From the NCBI GenBank assembly GCA_033852165.1, contig JAWSUZ010000018.1, positions 1 through 64,000 on the forward strand: a DNA stretch of 64,000 nucleotides, given 5' to 3'. Shown here piece by piece: positions 46,701 to 54,574 of the stretch (positions are counted from its first letter, which is position 1; each line of letters begins with the position of its first letter). Below the pieces are notes generated by a model. The model worked only from the letters and a program-made list of their open reading frames with translations, searched no databases and was not told the DNA's origin. Origin of the DNA: Agarilytica sp033852165. GTDB lineage: Bacteria; Pseudomonadota; Gammaproteobacteria; Pseudomonadales; Cellvibrionaceae. The position numbers and the translations under genes were made by a program.

Positions 46701-47042
46701 TTCTACGAACATCCACAGGACCATGTTCCAGGGCTTTACTTGATTGAAGCGACCAGACAATTTGGTTTGGCCTGTGCCCACTTATTTCATAATGTTCCCA
46801 TGGATCGCCCCTTTGTATTGGATGACATGCACATTCAATTTAGTCAATTCGCCGAGAAAACAGCCCCGTTGTATTTACTTGCCGAATATACCGACACGCT
46901 ATTCGTGGATGGCGTTCTTAATCGTACGAAAAGTCAGTGCTACGTGATTCAAAATGGTCGCTCATTGGGACGAGTCACCGGCAGGGGACTTATTATGGAT
47001 ACTAAAAAATACGCAAATAAACGAGTTGAAGAAACCGCATAG
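43704..47042 (+). CDS. Polyketide synthase module with degenerate AT and terminal AfsA-type domain
   Basis: About 1112 residues. KS (~37-462, NTACSSS, HGTGT, KTNIGH) is intact. The AT region (~486-805) has lost its nucleophile motif: where GHSxGEY should be, SPIPHEYL is found. ACP (~830-905, GFDSLMIVDLR) follows. There is no KR, DH, ER or thioesterase, so the chain should remain a beta-ketoacyl thioester. The last part (~953-1098) is an AfsA-like hotdog domain: VHKHKDNNVLL, CNDHSFFYE, the core GLYLIEATRQFGLACAH and FVLDDMHIQF match the A-factor-biosynthesis family. AfsA enzymes join beta-ketoacyl groups to dihydroxyacetone phosphate. Only one hotdog repeat is seen; stand-alone AfsA has two. 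It likely ends the line by transferring the chain to DHAP. Confidence 0.88.
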   Translation: MDAVNEKSEDRTLLENAFKKIKSLKKQLANQDAGNSEPIAIVGMGCRFPGSANSVDEYWKNLLDGKNAVVEMGNQRWEHSKFFDEMVPTKGKTYSPKAGLLDDILRFDADLFRITPREAECMDPQQRQLLEVTWEALENAGMPIDALRGSNAGVFVGVMNKDHSDLLIQQLSHEEILAQMNTGNHESVQSGRLSYFFDFKGPCLTLNTACSSSMLTVHLACQSLRLKECDFAVAGGCNVMLSPASSIAQSQAAMHSKAGYCKTFDESADGYVRAEGCGMVVLKPLSKALKDKDYIYSVIKGSAINQDGLSQGISAPNGPSQERVMRAALVNAKVQAKDVAFVEAHGTGTKLGDPIELRALGAVYGKAEKRQQPLLVGAVKTNIGHAESAAGIASIIKLAKVVETGKIPGNLHCSTVNAHIDLTAENLRLCTPKTAWPTIQAASPRLAGVSSFGFSGSNSHLIMESIARNVPTNEHAINANCRDSHLLRISGKSEAALTANVDRAIEFLTVNSGENLADICYSYNIGRRNFEYSILASGKTSAEIIESAKQELARKPQARSVRPGINTALYLGTLGEAEYQVCGRLYTSSPVFSYAYDEIVTEITRVIECDLSLLPWSNTPAQGFTAVPLYQAACFYALNQLWISLGFKASVVISPIPHEYLVSAITLNLSADKLSAILAEKNLSECSGNTDYKTYRCCKVSGGVEQCEINVLALDDLNAEFVAAKAQCLVYLGSPKDLERINSRENFPVVVSGFAEPSDDPWQEISEQLCNAYRQTPNIDLAAWDKGYDRRKIPVPSYAFQGERYWFDGIDPSGNNGVLKVRQTENIDDQGSYENASDFVLHVIADIAKTQTDKIDLESQLMGSMGFDSLMIVDLRDRMVKRYPSLSRLSFEALYEYTLSQLLEQVDAVAATGGESGNSEDEQLTQKDHRESLQQAIKWLDDWNPGSDESTNMAKTVNRLDKKWVHKHKDNNVLLGELSRVGESDWFAAQVYQCNDHSFFYEHPQDHVPGLYLIEATRQFGLACAHLFHNVPMDRPFVLDDMHIQFSQFAEKTAPLYLLAEYTDTLFVDGVLNRTKSQCYVIQNGRSLGRVTGRGLIMDTKKYANKRVEETA

Positions 47043-47096
47043 GGTTTGATTCTCACCTTACTTACAGTTAGAAAAACAGAAAAATAGGAAATTAAA

Positions 47097-47708
47097 ATGA
47101 ATTCAAAAGGCCGTATACAGCCTGTTATTGCCGTGTTTGATTTTGATCGAACAATTACGGATCGCCACACATTCTGGCGATTCTTGGTATTCCTTATCGG
47201 TCCCATTAAATTTTGGTTAATCGGATTAACCCTAATTCCGACGGGTATCAAACTTTGGTTAAAGAAAATTTCTTTGATGGAAGCTCGAGAAGTCATGATC
47301 CGTCGTTGTATGAAAGGTGTTTCATCCGATCTTTATGAAGCGAAGGGAAAAATATTCTCAGTTAAAAAGCTAGATCAATGGTTGAACCCAGAAGCCATAG
47401 CCAAATTGAATTGGCATCAAGCGCAAAATCATCGCTGTTTATTAATAAGTAATTCAGCTGAATGCTACTTAGGACCTTGGTCAGAAAAAAAGGGATTTGA
47501 GGTTTTTAGTGGTTCTCGGTTTGAATCCAGTAATAAAAAACTGACCGGAAAAATGGCGGGTGAACATTGTCAAGGTGAAGAGAAGGTTGTCAGGCTAAAA
47601 GAAATATTAGGCTCTATTGAAGGGTATGAAATTTATGCTTACGGGGACAGTAGTGGGGATAAAGATCTATTAGACATTGCGGACCACCCGTTTTATCGCA
47701 GTTTTTGA
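47097..47708 (+). CDS. HAD-IB family phosphatase
   Basis: A 203-residue protein with all HAD motifs: I DFDRTITD (about residue 14), II LISNS (~118), III the later Lys region and IV GDSSGDKD (~182). A hydrophobic stretch near residues 30-50 suggests membrane contact, as in PgpC-type phosphatases of glycerol-phosphate lipids. It lies directly after the AfsA-bearing PKS. In known AfsA pathways a phosphatase removes the phosphate derived from DHAP, so this is the obvious candidate. It starts behind AGGAAA. Confidence 0.83.
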   Translation: MNSKGRIQPVIAVFDFDRTITDRHTFWRFLVFLIGPIKFWLIGLTLIPTGIKLWLKKISLMEAREVMIRRCMKGVSSDLYEAKGKIFSVKKLDQWLNPEAIAKLNWHQAQNHRCLLISNSAECYLGPWSEKKGFEVFSGSRFESSNKKLTGKMAGEHCQGEEKVVRLKEILGSIEGYEIYAYGDSSGDKDLLDIADHPFYRSF

Positions 47709-47762
47709 TTGTCTGTTTAGATCTGTAACGGTGGTTAGTTCAAAAAAAAATAGGAGGTTTGG

Positions 47763-49565
47763 GTGAGCGTTATGATGAATAATTCGATTACAAAAGAAGT
47801 TCTTATCGTTGGTGGAGGGCCTGTTGGATTAACTTTGGCCATCCAACTGCAGCGTTTCGGTATCGAGCATCGTATTATCGATAAGCGCTCACAACGACAA
47901 ACATTCTCGAAAGCTTTTGCGATTCATTCTCGCACCCTAGAAGTTTTTGAAGATCTTGGATTGTTGGAGCAAGTGTTAGATAAAGCCGTTGCTGTCGATA
48001 CGATGAGTATCTATAGCAATGGAAAACGTTTAATTCATTACACCTTTGATGTACTAGACATTCCCTATCAAATGGTTGCGAGCATACCCCAAGGCGATAT
48101 TGAAGAAATTCTCGAATCGGAATATGAAAGGCTAGGTGGAAGTCTAGATCGAGGGCTTGAATTGACGGGTTTAGAAACAACCGAAAACGGTGTTAGTGTC
48201 AAATTAATCAATTCTGTCAGCCTTGAGCGTAGTGCTAATGCTCTAGAATCGAAAGATGCTAAAATATACCATTACCGCTATTTGTTGGCTTGCGACGGCA
48301 ATAAAAGTTCTGTACGCGAAAGTCTCAATATTCCCTTTGTTGGTGATGACTACGCCGTTCCGTATATTATTGCCGATGGCATGTTGGACTGGGAAGGTAA
48401 TGACCACTCAGGTCATGTTTATGTCGCTAATGGCGGGTATGTTATGTTTTTTCCTCTGCCGGGAGGACGTTATCGAGTTGTTGTTGATGAACCCACAGGA
48501 ACAATCACATCAGAAAATTTAACGACAGAGATTGTCAACGAGTATATTCGTAAAAAAGGCATTAGCAACGCGACATTCTCATCGCCAGACTGGCTTACCG
48601 TGACATCATTTCGTCGACGAATCATTGATAATTATCAGTCCGGAAACATCTTTTTTGCTGGCGATGCCTGTCATGTGCACAGCCCAATTGGTGGGCAAGG
48701 TATGAATACCGGGATTCAAGATGCGTACAACTTGGGCTGGAAAGTTTCTCACGATATTCGTTATGGTGCTTCCAAGAAATTACTAAGCAGCTACAACACC
48801 GAACGGCGACCTGTTGCTGAAATGGTACTCCAGAGAACCAACCAACAAATGACCTTGTTAAGTGTGAAAAATCCACTGCTTCGTTTTATTCGAGATCTTA
48901 TAATTCCCCGGGTGGCCGGAAGCTTAAAGTTTCAAAAAAATGTAGTCGGGCAGGCGGGTGGGTTTTTAGTCGATTATTCCAATGGAGGCATTGTCGGTTT
49001 TTCGACAATTCAAACGTCTCAGTCGTCATTAAGACAATCAAAAGGAAAGTCATCAAAAGAGAACAAAATTGTCGGGCAGAGAATGGCTGATATTGCTATT
49101 TTCGACACGGTAACCCGTCATGGAAATAAACGTCGGATATTTGACTTGTTACAAGGTACGCATTACAGCCTATTTTTAATTGGTGATAATGGACTTTCAG
49201 CAGCAGCAAAAAAGATGACGGAAACGCTATTTGTTCGCCATAATTTTTTACGAATATTTGGGGTTGTAGATGACTTTTCTTCACCGGATTTAAGCCCTGA
49301 ATATCACTATCTTTTTTCCGAAATCTTGTGTGACGTGGATAGAGAAATGAGCGATAAACATGGGTTTGATAAAAATAGTATTTTGCTTGTAAGACCTGAT
49401 GGATACGTGGCCCTAAGTTGTCCGATATCAGATGTCGATCACTGCATCCTGTATTTGGAAGATCTCTACTGTTTTTTTTATTCTACACAAGAAAATATCG
49501 AACTAAAAAATACTGATTTAGAGTTTTCTCATTCCGATCAAGAAACACTTGCCGAATGCCTGTGA
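47763..49565 (+). CDS. Class A FAD-dependent monooxygenase
   Basis: GTG start at 47763 with AGGAGG five bases upstream; 600 residues. N-terminal GGGPVGLTLA (residues ~17-26) binds FAD; CDGNKSSVRESL (~178) is the DG motif and GDACHVHSPIGGQGMNTG (~300) the GD motif of the PheA/PCP-monooxygenase-like family. A C-terminal thioredoxin-like part (~430-600) is typical of that subgroup. It would hydroxylate or oxidatively rearrange the polyketide-derived product, or act after ring formation. It lies between the phosphatase and the exporter in the same operon-like run. Confidence 0.85.
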   Translation: MSVMMNNSITKEVLIVGGGPVGLTLAIQLQRFGIEHRIIDKRSQRQTFSKAFAIHSRTLEVFEDLGLLEQVLDKAVAVDTMSIYSNGKRLIHYTFDVLDIPYQMVASIPQGDIEEILESEYERLGGSLDRGLELTGLETTENGVSVKLINSVSLERSANALESKDAKIYHYRYLLACDGNKSSVRESLNIPFVGDDYAVPYIIADGMLDWEGNDHSGHVYVANGGYVMFFPLPGGRYRVVVDEPTGTITSENLTTEIVNEYIRKKGISNATFSSPDWLTVTSFRRRIIDNYQSGNIFFAGDACHVHSPIGGQGMNTGIQDAYNLGWKVSHDIRYGASKKLLSSYNTERRPVAEMVLQRTNQQMTLLSVKNPLLRFIRDLIIPRVAGSLKFQKNVVGQAGGFLVDYSNGGIVGFSTIQTSQSSLRQSKGKSSKENKIVGQRMADIAIFDTVTRHGNKRRIFDLLQGTHYSLFLIGDNGLSAAAKKMTETLFVRHNFLRIFGVVDDFSSPDLSPEYHYLFSEILCDVDREMSDKHGFDKNSILLVRPDGYVALSCPISDVDHCILYLEDLYCFFYSTQENIELKNTDLEFSHSDQETLAECL

Positions 49566-49613
49566 TTTGGCCAAATTAATCCACTAAATTATTAAACAAT
49601 AAGAGTCGCTGAA

Positions 49614-52154
49614 ATGCAAAAATTATCCCTTTCTTATAGTCGATGGGTTGAAAACAATAGGTTGCTACTGGTTTCAATTCTGGGTCTGGTTACCATATTT
49701 TTCACCATACAACTTCTTGGTCTAAAGGTTAATCCTTCTCTATTTCTTCTTGATAAGTCCCATGAAGGACGCATTTATTTGAGCCAATCCCGTGAACATT
49801 TTACCGGGTCAGGTGAGCAAATTGTTGTGGCCGTTGTGACAAAAAAGGAGTCGATATTCAATCGTCACTCTTTAAACAGTGTCGCGTCGTTAAGTGAGAC
49901 GTTTCGTTCCTTGTCATTGGTAGAAGAGCACGATCATGAGAGAGTTAAGTTATTGGCTGTCGATGATAATAGCCAACGATTAGTCGACTCGATTCTAACG
50001 GGAGGTATCAACTATAAAGACAAGAGGAAATTATCTGACCTTCTTAAATATTATGAGTCTGCATATCCAACTGCTATTGAGGATGTAGCGTATTTACAAG
50101 ATATGATAATACGAGCGGCTCCAGTTATTCGTATTCGCAGCATAGCAAATGTGGAAAATATTGAGTTAAATGGTGAAACTCTGGACATTCATGACCTGAT
50201 GGAGGCTGTTCCCGAAAGCGATAAGGGTATCGCTAAATTGGAAAATGAAGCTTACGATAACAACTTGTTTATAGATTCATTAATCTCGGTTGATCGAAAA
50301 TCGACAATGATTCAGATTGAATTATCTGTCGATGAAGAAGACTCTTATAAACTTCAGAAGATGTACTCAATAGTACTGGATATCGTCGATAAATTTGAAT
50401 CTGAAGATAGCTTTCATGTGGCTGGATATGCAACATACCTTGCTGCAATTACAGAAATTGTTGAAAAGGATAATAATAAGTTTTTCCCTTTCGTGGTGTT
50501 GGTCGTAGCGCTGCTCCTCTATGCGAGTTTTAGGCGTTGGCAGGGGGTTTGGATACCCTTGATTATTTCTGTCGTCACTCTAATCTGGACCATGGGAACG
50601 GTAAATTTACTAGGATTTAAACTCAATATTATTACCAATATGATTCCCGTGTTTCTTATCGCGATATCTGTAGCCGATGCGATTCATTTCCTTTCATCCT
50701 ATTATAAGGCTGCAGAGTCAAGCTCTAAGACGGAGGCGGTTGCCAAATCTCTTGATCATCTAATGGTGCCAATGCTTCTGACAACCGTGACAACATTCTT
50801 TGGGTTTATTGCACTATCGGTGTCAAATTTATCCTTTATTCGAGAGTTTGGTATCTTTGTCGCTATAGGCGTTTTATTTGCCTTTGTTATTACGGTGACA
50901 TTGTTGCCCCTGTTATTGCCTTTTTTAAAGACACCGCAAAAATCAATAGCTGAGAGCAACCAAAATTCCATGCTTCGTATGATCGATAAGTTTGGTCTTA
51001 GTCTCAATCGTTTGTCGGCTGCACGGCCGGGAATCGTGTTCGCCATATTTTCAACTCTTGTTATTGGTGCTGGATGGTTTGCTAGTCAAATTGTGGTCGA
51101 TAATGAAAATATCGCGTCTTTTTCTGAGTCCACACGCGTTAGGCAAGATCATAAAGTATTAAATACTCATTTCGGTGGAACGCTACCGGTTTCTATTTGG
51201 TTTGAAACAGAATCAAAAGATACGATGAAAACCCCTGAAATGATGGCGCTTGTTCGTGATATACAAAAGCGAGTGCAGAGCCATGAAACAATTGGTTATA
51301 CAATTTCTTATGTAAACTACTTAGATCGAATTCATGAAGTTATGTCGGGTGACGGATCTGATCGTATGCCTGTAGACGCCGGGCAAGACCTGATTTCTCA
51401 ATATTTTTTACTTTATGAGTTTGGTCAGGGTAGCGAAATTCTAGATGTTGTTGATTACGATTACATGAATGCTCGTATTATTGCGCTGTCTTACACAGAT
51501 AAAGGTTCGTCTTGGCAAGCCGTTAATAACGATATTCAGGCATATGCGGATTCTATTTTACCTGAGGGTGTAACTGTGCATATCGTTGGGACTGGGGAGT
51601 CGTCGGCAAGTGTTGTTCCTGAAATTATAAACGGGCAAATACAGAGCTTTATTATATCGATGGTTCTTATCTCCATTTTAATGGTTGTTATTTTTCGGTC
51701 GTTGGTACTGGGAAGTATCGGCATTATCCCGCTGACATCAACGATTATTGTTTTAGGTGGTTTTATGAGCCTAGTTGGTATTCCTCTTGATATTGGTACG
51801 TCGATGATTTGTGGCATCTGTTTCGGAGTGGGTATCGATTATACGATTCATTTTATCAGCGTATTTAAGCGCTATTTCTTAGAAACTAATGGCGACTGGG
51901 ATGTAGCACTTCGGGATACGATGGCTGCTGTATGCCGTCCTATCGTAGTAAATTCTTTGACCTTGTCCTTTGGCTTCTCGATGTTAACTTTCTCGGATTA
52001 TGCTGCTATACGTAATTTAGGGCTGCTGGTTGGCTGTTCGATGATTCTTTGTGCAATATTTTCATTGTTGCTTTTGCCGACCCTGCTACGCTTGGTGAAA
52101 CCTAAAGTATTGGTCTCGAAGCTGGATGAGTTTTCAGTTGCGGTGGTCGAGTGA
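49614..52154 (+). CDS. RND/MMPL-family exporter
   Basis: An 846-residue membrane protein with an N-terminal helix, a periplasmic loop (~40-290), then five or six helices (~290-440, including LNIITNMIPVFLIAISVADAI), a second periplasmic loop (~480-680) and a second helix bundle (~680-830, with GICFGVGIDYTIHF). This two-fold layout with acidic residues in helix 4 fits MMPL/RND lipid and lipopeptide exporters. It probably moves the finished lipid-like product out of the inner membrane. DUF1302 and LolA-like genes in the same cluster support an export chain. Confidence 0.85.
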   Translation: MQKLSLSYSRWVENNRLLLVSILGLVTIFFTIQLLGLKVNPSLFLLDKSHEGRIYLSQSREHFTGSGEQIVVAVVTKKESIFNRHSLNSVASLSETFRSLSLVEEHDHERVKLLAVDDNSQRLVDSILTGGINYKDKRKLSDLLKYYESAYPTAIEDVAYLQDMIIRAAPVIRIRSIANVENIELNGETLDIHDLMEAVPESDKGIAKLENEAYDNNLFIDSLISVDRKSTMIQIELSVDEEDSYKLQKMYSIVLDIVDKFESEDSFHVAGYATYLAAITEIVEKDNNKFFPFVVLVVALLLYASFRRWQGVWIPLIISVVTLIWTMGTVNLLGFKLNIITNMIPVFLIAISVADAIHFLSSYYKAAESSSKTEAVAKSLDHLMVPMLLTTVTTFFGFIALSVSNLSFIREFGIFVAIGVLFAFVITVTLLPLLLPFLKTPQKSIAESNQNSMLRMIDKFGLSLNRLSAARPGIVFAIFSTLVIGAGWFASQIVVDNENIASFSESTRVRQDHKVLNTHFGGTLPVSIWFETESKDTMKTPEMMALVRDIQKRVQSHETIGYTISYVNYLDRIHEVMSGDGSDRMPVDAGQDLISQYFLLYEFGQGSEILDVVDYDYMNARIIALSYTDKGSSWQAVNNDIQAYADSILPEGVTVHIVGTGESSASVVPEIINGQIQSFIISMVLISILMVVIFRSLVLGSIGIIPLTSTIIVLGGFMSLVGIPLDIGTSMICGICFGVGIDYTIHFISVFKRYFLETNGDWDVALRDTMAAVCRPIVVNSLTLSFGFSMLTFSDYAAIRNLGLLVGCSMILCAIFSLLLLPTLLRLVKPKVLVSKLDEFSVAVVE

Positions 52155-52308
52155 TCTTAGATTCAATATGAAACCTGACTTATAGCTTAGTAAGGCTCAG
52201 ATTAATTTCAACGAATGAGTCTTAGTAATGTGAAAACATTATCTGACGTTAGTGTAAAAAACACATTTAGTGAATAGTGATTAATGTAGTGTATATAAGG
52301 CGTAATAG

Positions 52309-53160
52309 ATGAAGTTGTTTAATTTAAATGTAAGGTGTAAGTCAGTATTTTCTGTTGGTTTTATTTTTATTGTTTTTTCTGTGGGGGAGGTGCAATCTTA
52401 TACCGGCGTTGAAGTGATGTTGCTAAATGAAACTTCTCGGAAAAGTATTACTGAGTTGGCGGACGTCTCGATGACCTTAACGAATAAACGTGGTCAAGAG
52501 AGAAAGCGCCTATTAAGGGTAAGGATTGATGATAGCAATATTGTTGCTCGAAAAACATTTGTAGAGTTTGCGACGCCTAAAGACGTGAAAGGTACGCGCA
52601 TATTGACCTTGGAAAAGGAAGACGTGGATGAAGATCCTGATCGTTGGATCTATTTGCCTGCACTTAGGAAAATACGTCGAATATCCGGATCTGATATCGG
52701 TGAGAGTTTTGTGGGTACTGATTTTACCTATGAGGATATGGAGGTTGCTGATGGCGTAGCTGGGGTAAAGAACCACAAATATACGATATTGAGAGAAGAG
52801 ACTATTGTTGATGTTCTAGGTGTGACCAAATCATGTTGGGTTGTGGAGGCGATCCCGGTCACTGAAAAACGGATCAAAGAGAGTTCCTACAGTAAGCGTA
52901 TTATTTGGGTGGATCAAAATTATTATACTGCGATTAACATTGAATATTATGACAAAGAGGGTGTTCATTTTAAAACGCAGACTTCTGCGGATGTTCGTAA
53001 GTCTATTGGAGTCGGCGGTAAGGATATTTGGAGGCCTAACCGAGTGGAAATGGTTAATCATGAGAGAGAACACAAAACGTTGATAATATTTGACTCGATT
53101 TTAGATAAACCGATTGTATCAAAAATATTTACGCGCAGGTTTTTGAAAGTAGGCTTGTAG
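52309..53160 (+). CDS. Outer-membrane lipoprotein-sorting-like protein (LolA-like, COG2834 type)
   Basis: A 283-residue protein with a signal peptide (cleavage near QSYTG, residue ~30) and a LolA/LolB-like beta fold. The pattern DRWIYLPALRKIRRISGSD (~105-123) and GTDFTYEDME (~130) is typical of the COG2834/PF17131 group, which usually accompanies MMPL/RND transporters. It may carry a lipid product across the periplasm between the MMPL protein and the DUF1302 barrel. A Shine-Dalgarno AAGGCG precedes the ATG. Confidence 0.8.
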   Translation: MKLFNLNVRCKSVFSVGFIFIVFSVGEVQSYTGVEVMLLNETSRKSITELADVSMTLTNKRGQERKRLLRVRIDDSNIVARKTFVEFATPKDVKGTRILTLEKEDVDEDPDRWIYLPALRKIRRISGSDIGESFVGTDFTYEDMEVADGVAGVKNHKYTILREETIVDVLGVTKSCWVVEAIPVTEKRIKESSYSKRIIWVDQNYYTAINIEYYDKEGVHFKTQTSADVRKSIGVGGKDIWRPNRVEMVNHEREHKTLIIFDSILDKPIVSKIFTRRFLKVGL

Positions 53161-53318
53161 AAACTTGTGGTTTTGTAGTTACTGAAGAGAGGGGGGCTTG
53201 AATGTGATGTCGTTGTTATCTGTTTTGATGCTCTCTTACTTTTGAAGTTGATTTTTTCTGCCTTTAAAAATGTATTTAATTTTGGCGTGGTGCGATTAAT
53301 TTTAGGGAGGATGGAGAA

Positions 53319-53990
53319 ATGAGTGTTGTCGAATTTATTAAAGACCAGAACCAAAAGATTCAAAAAAGAATTCAGGTTGAATTGATCGAGCGAATTGAAC
53401 CACAAATTCGCGATTTTTCTGAAATTTTAAGTAAGAAAATCATTGATACAAAAAATAGCCCGTGGCTGTCAAAGATCGCCCTTATATATGAGGGACAGCC
53501 TTCTCAATTCGAGGGGGTTTCAGATGCTGTTCGAGAGTTATATGAAAAGCTAAATGCGCGTTTAGGTGAAGACGTGGGTGTGGGGGAATGGTTTACCGTC
53601 GATCAAGACCGGATTGATCGTTTCGCCAAAGTCACTGAAGATGAGCAGTGGATTCACGTAGATCCAGAGCGCGCCAAAAAGGAATCACCTTTTCGGACTA
53701 CGGTATCTCACGGTTTTTTGACCTTATCGTTGATACCCAAGTTGACGGAATCCGTAGAGCAAAATAATAGCTTTAGCGAGGATGTGCGAATGGTGGTCAA
53801 CCTAGGGTTAAATCGGGTTCGCTTTCCTCACCCTGCAAAATCAGGGTCGCAGATTCGGGCCAAAATGACATTGAAAAAATTGGTTTGCTTGAAAAAATCG
53901 ATAGAAATTGTCAACGAGATAACAGTCGAAGTGAGGAATAGTTCTCGCCTTGTTTGCGTGGCAGAAACGGTAATGCGGGTTTATGTATAG
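53319..53990 (+). CDS. MaoC-like (R)-hydratase/dehydratase with N-terminal extension
   Basis: A 223-residue protein with SD GGAGG. The C-terminal ~140 residues are a MaoC/NodN hotdog domain with DEQWIHVDPERA and SPFRTTVSHGFLTLSL (residues ~107-145), including the Asp/His pair used in (R)-specific enoyl hydration. The first ~75 residues are helical and charged and not part of the family. The enzyme could work in trans on the carrier-bound chain, for example dehydrating the module 1 hydroxyl, or on the released product. It is the last gene of the cluster. Confidence 0.78.
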   Translation: MSVVEFIKDQNQKIQKRIQVELIERIEPQIRDFSEILSKKIIDTKNSPWLSKIALIYEGQPSQFEGVSDAVRELYEKLNARLGEDVGVGEWFTVDQDRIDRFAKVTEDEQWIHVDPERAKKESPFRTTVSHGFLTLSLIPKLTESVEQNNSFSEDVRMVVNLGLNRVRFPHPAKSGSQIRAKMTLKKLVCLKKSIEIVNEITVEVRNSSRLVCVAETVMRVYV

Positions 53991-54574
53991 AAGAGGTAAG
54001 CTAGTTAGGAATCTAGTTAAGAACTCTATATGAGGGCAATGGGATTCGCCTATCTTGATCGGCGCGTTAGTTAAGTATAGGTACTACAACCTGTTTTACT
54101 TGTGTTGGATTTGCTATTAAGTTCGAGTTAGCTGTTGTAAACAGGCGTGTAACTGAAAGGGCTGGCAGAACCACAAACAGACATAAATAGAAGAGCTAAG
54201 CCATTTGCGCAATAGTAATGACCATTGTGTTGTCATTAACATCACCTAACTTTTCATCTCAGACCTAAGAGATTGGACACAACTGAACGACTATGTACAT
54301 AAGCTACTGTACATACCTGCGTACAGATAGACCGTGGTCTAAACTAGCCGTTACGGGTTAAATTTCCCTATAAATAAGTGCTTCCAGTCCACGCTACTCA
54401 GCATCAGCCCTAGTAAAACGGCCTAAATTTCATTAAAGTGCGCGACTTACAAGGCTCTCCGGCATGTTTTCTGGGTATATCTCCTCCATAAGCCGTCGAA
54501 AGCCCTCCATATTTCTCTTCTTTTCTGCAAAATCCCAGAATCCAGAATCGAAAACCCTATTTGAGTAAGCATGT
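53991..54574. other. Intergenic stretch after the biosynthetic cluster
   Basis: No gene seen. There are TGTACAT repeats (around 54295-54333) but no T-tailed hairpin after the MaoC gene, so the cluster's transcript end is unknown. It includes the promoter of rhlE. Confidence 0.5.

Noticed and set aside
33223..47042. PUFA synthase (pfaA-type) reading of the PKS genes
   Set aside because: There are no tandem ACP repeats, and modules are collinear with separate KR and DH domains, followed by an AfsA-type end.
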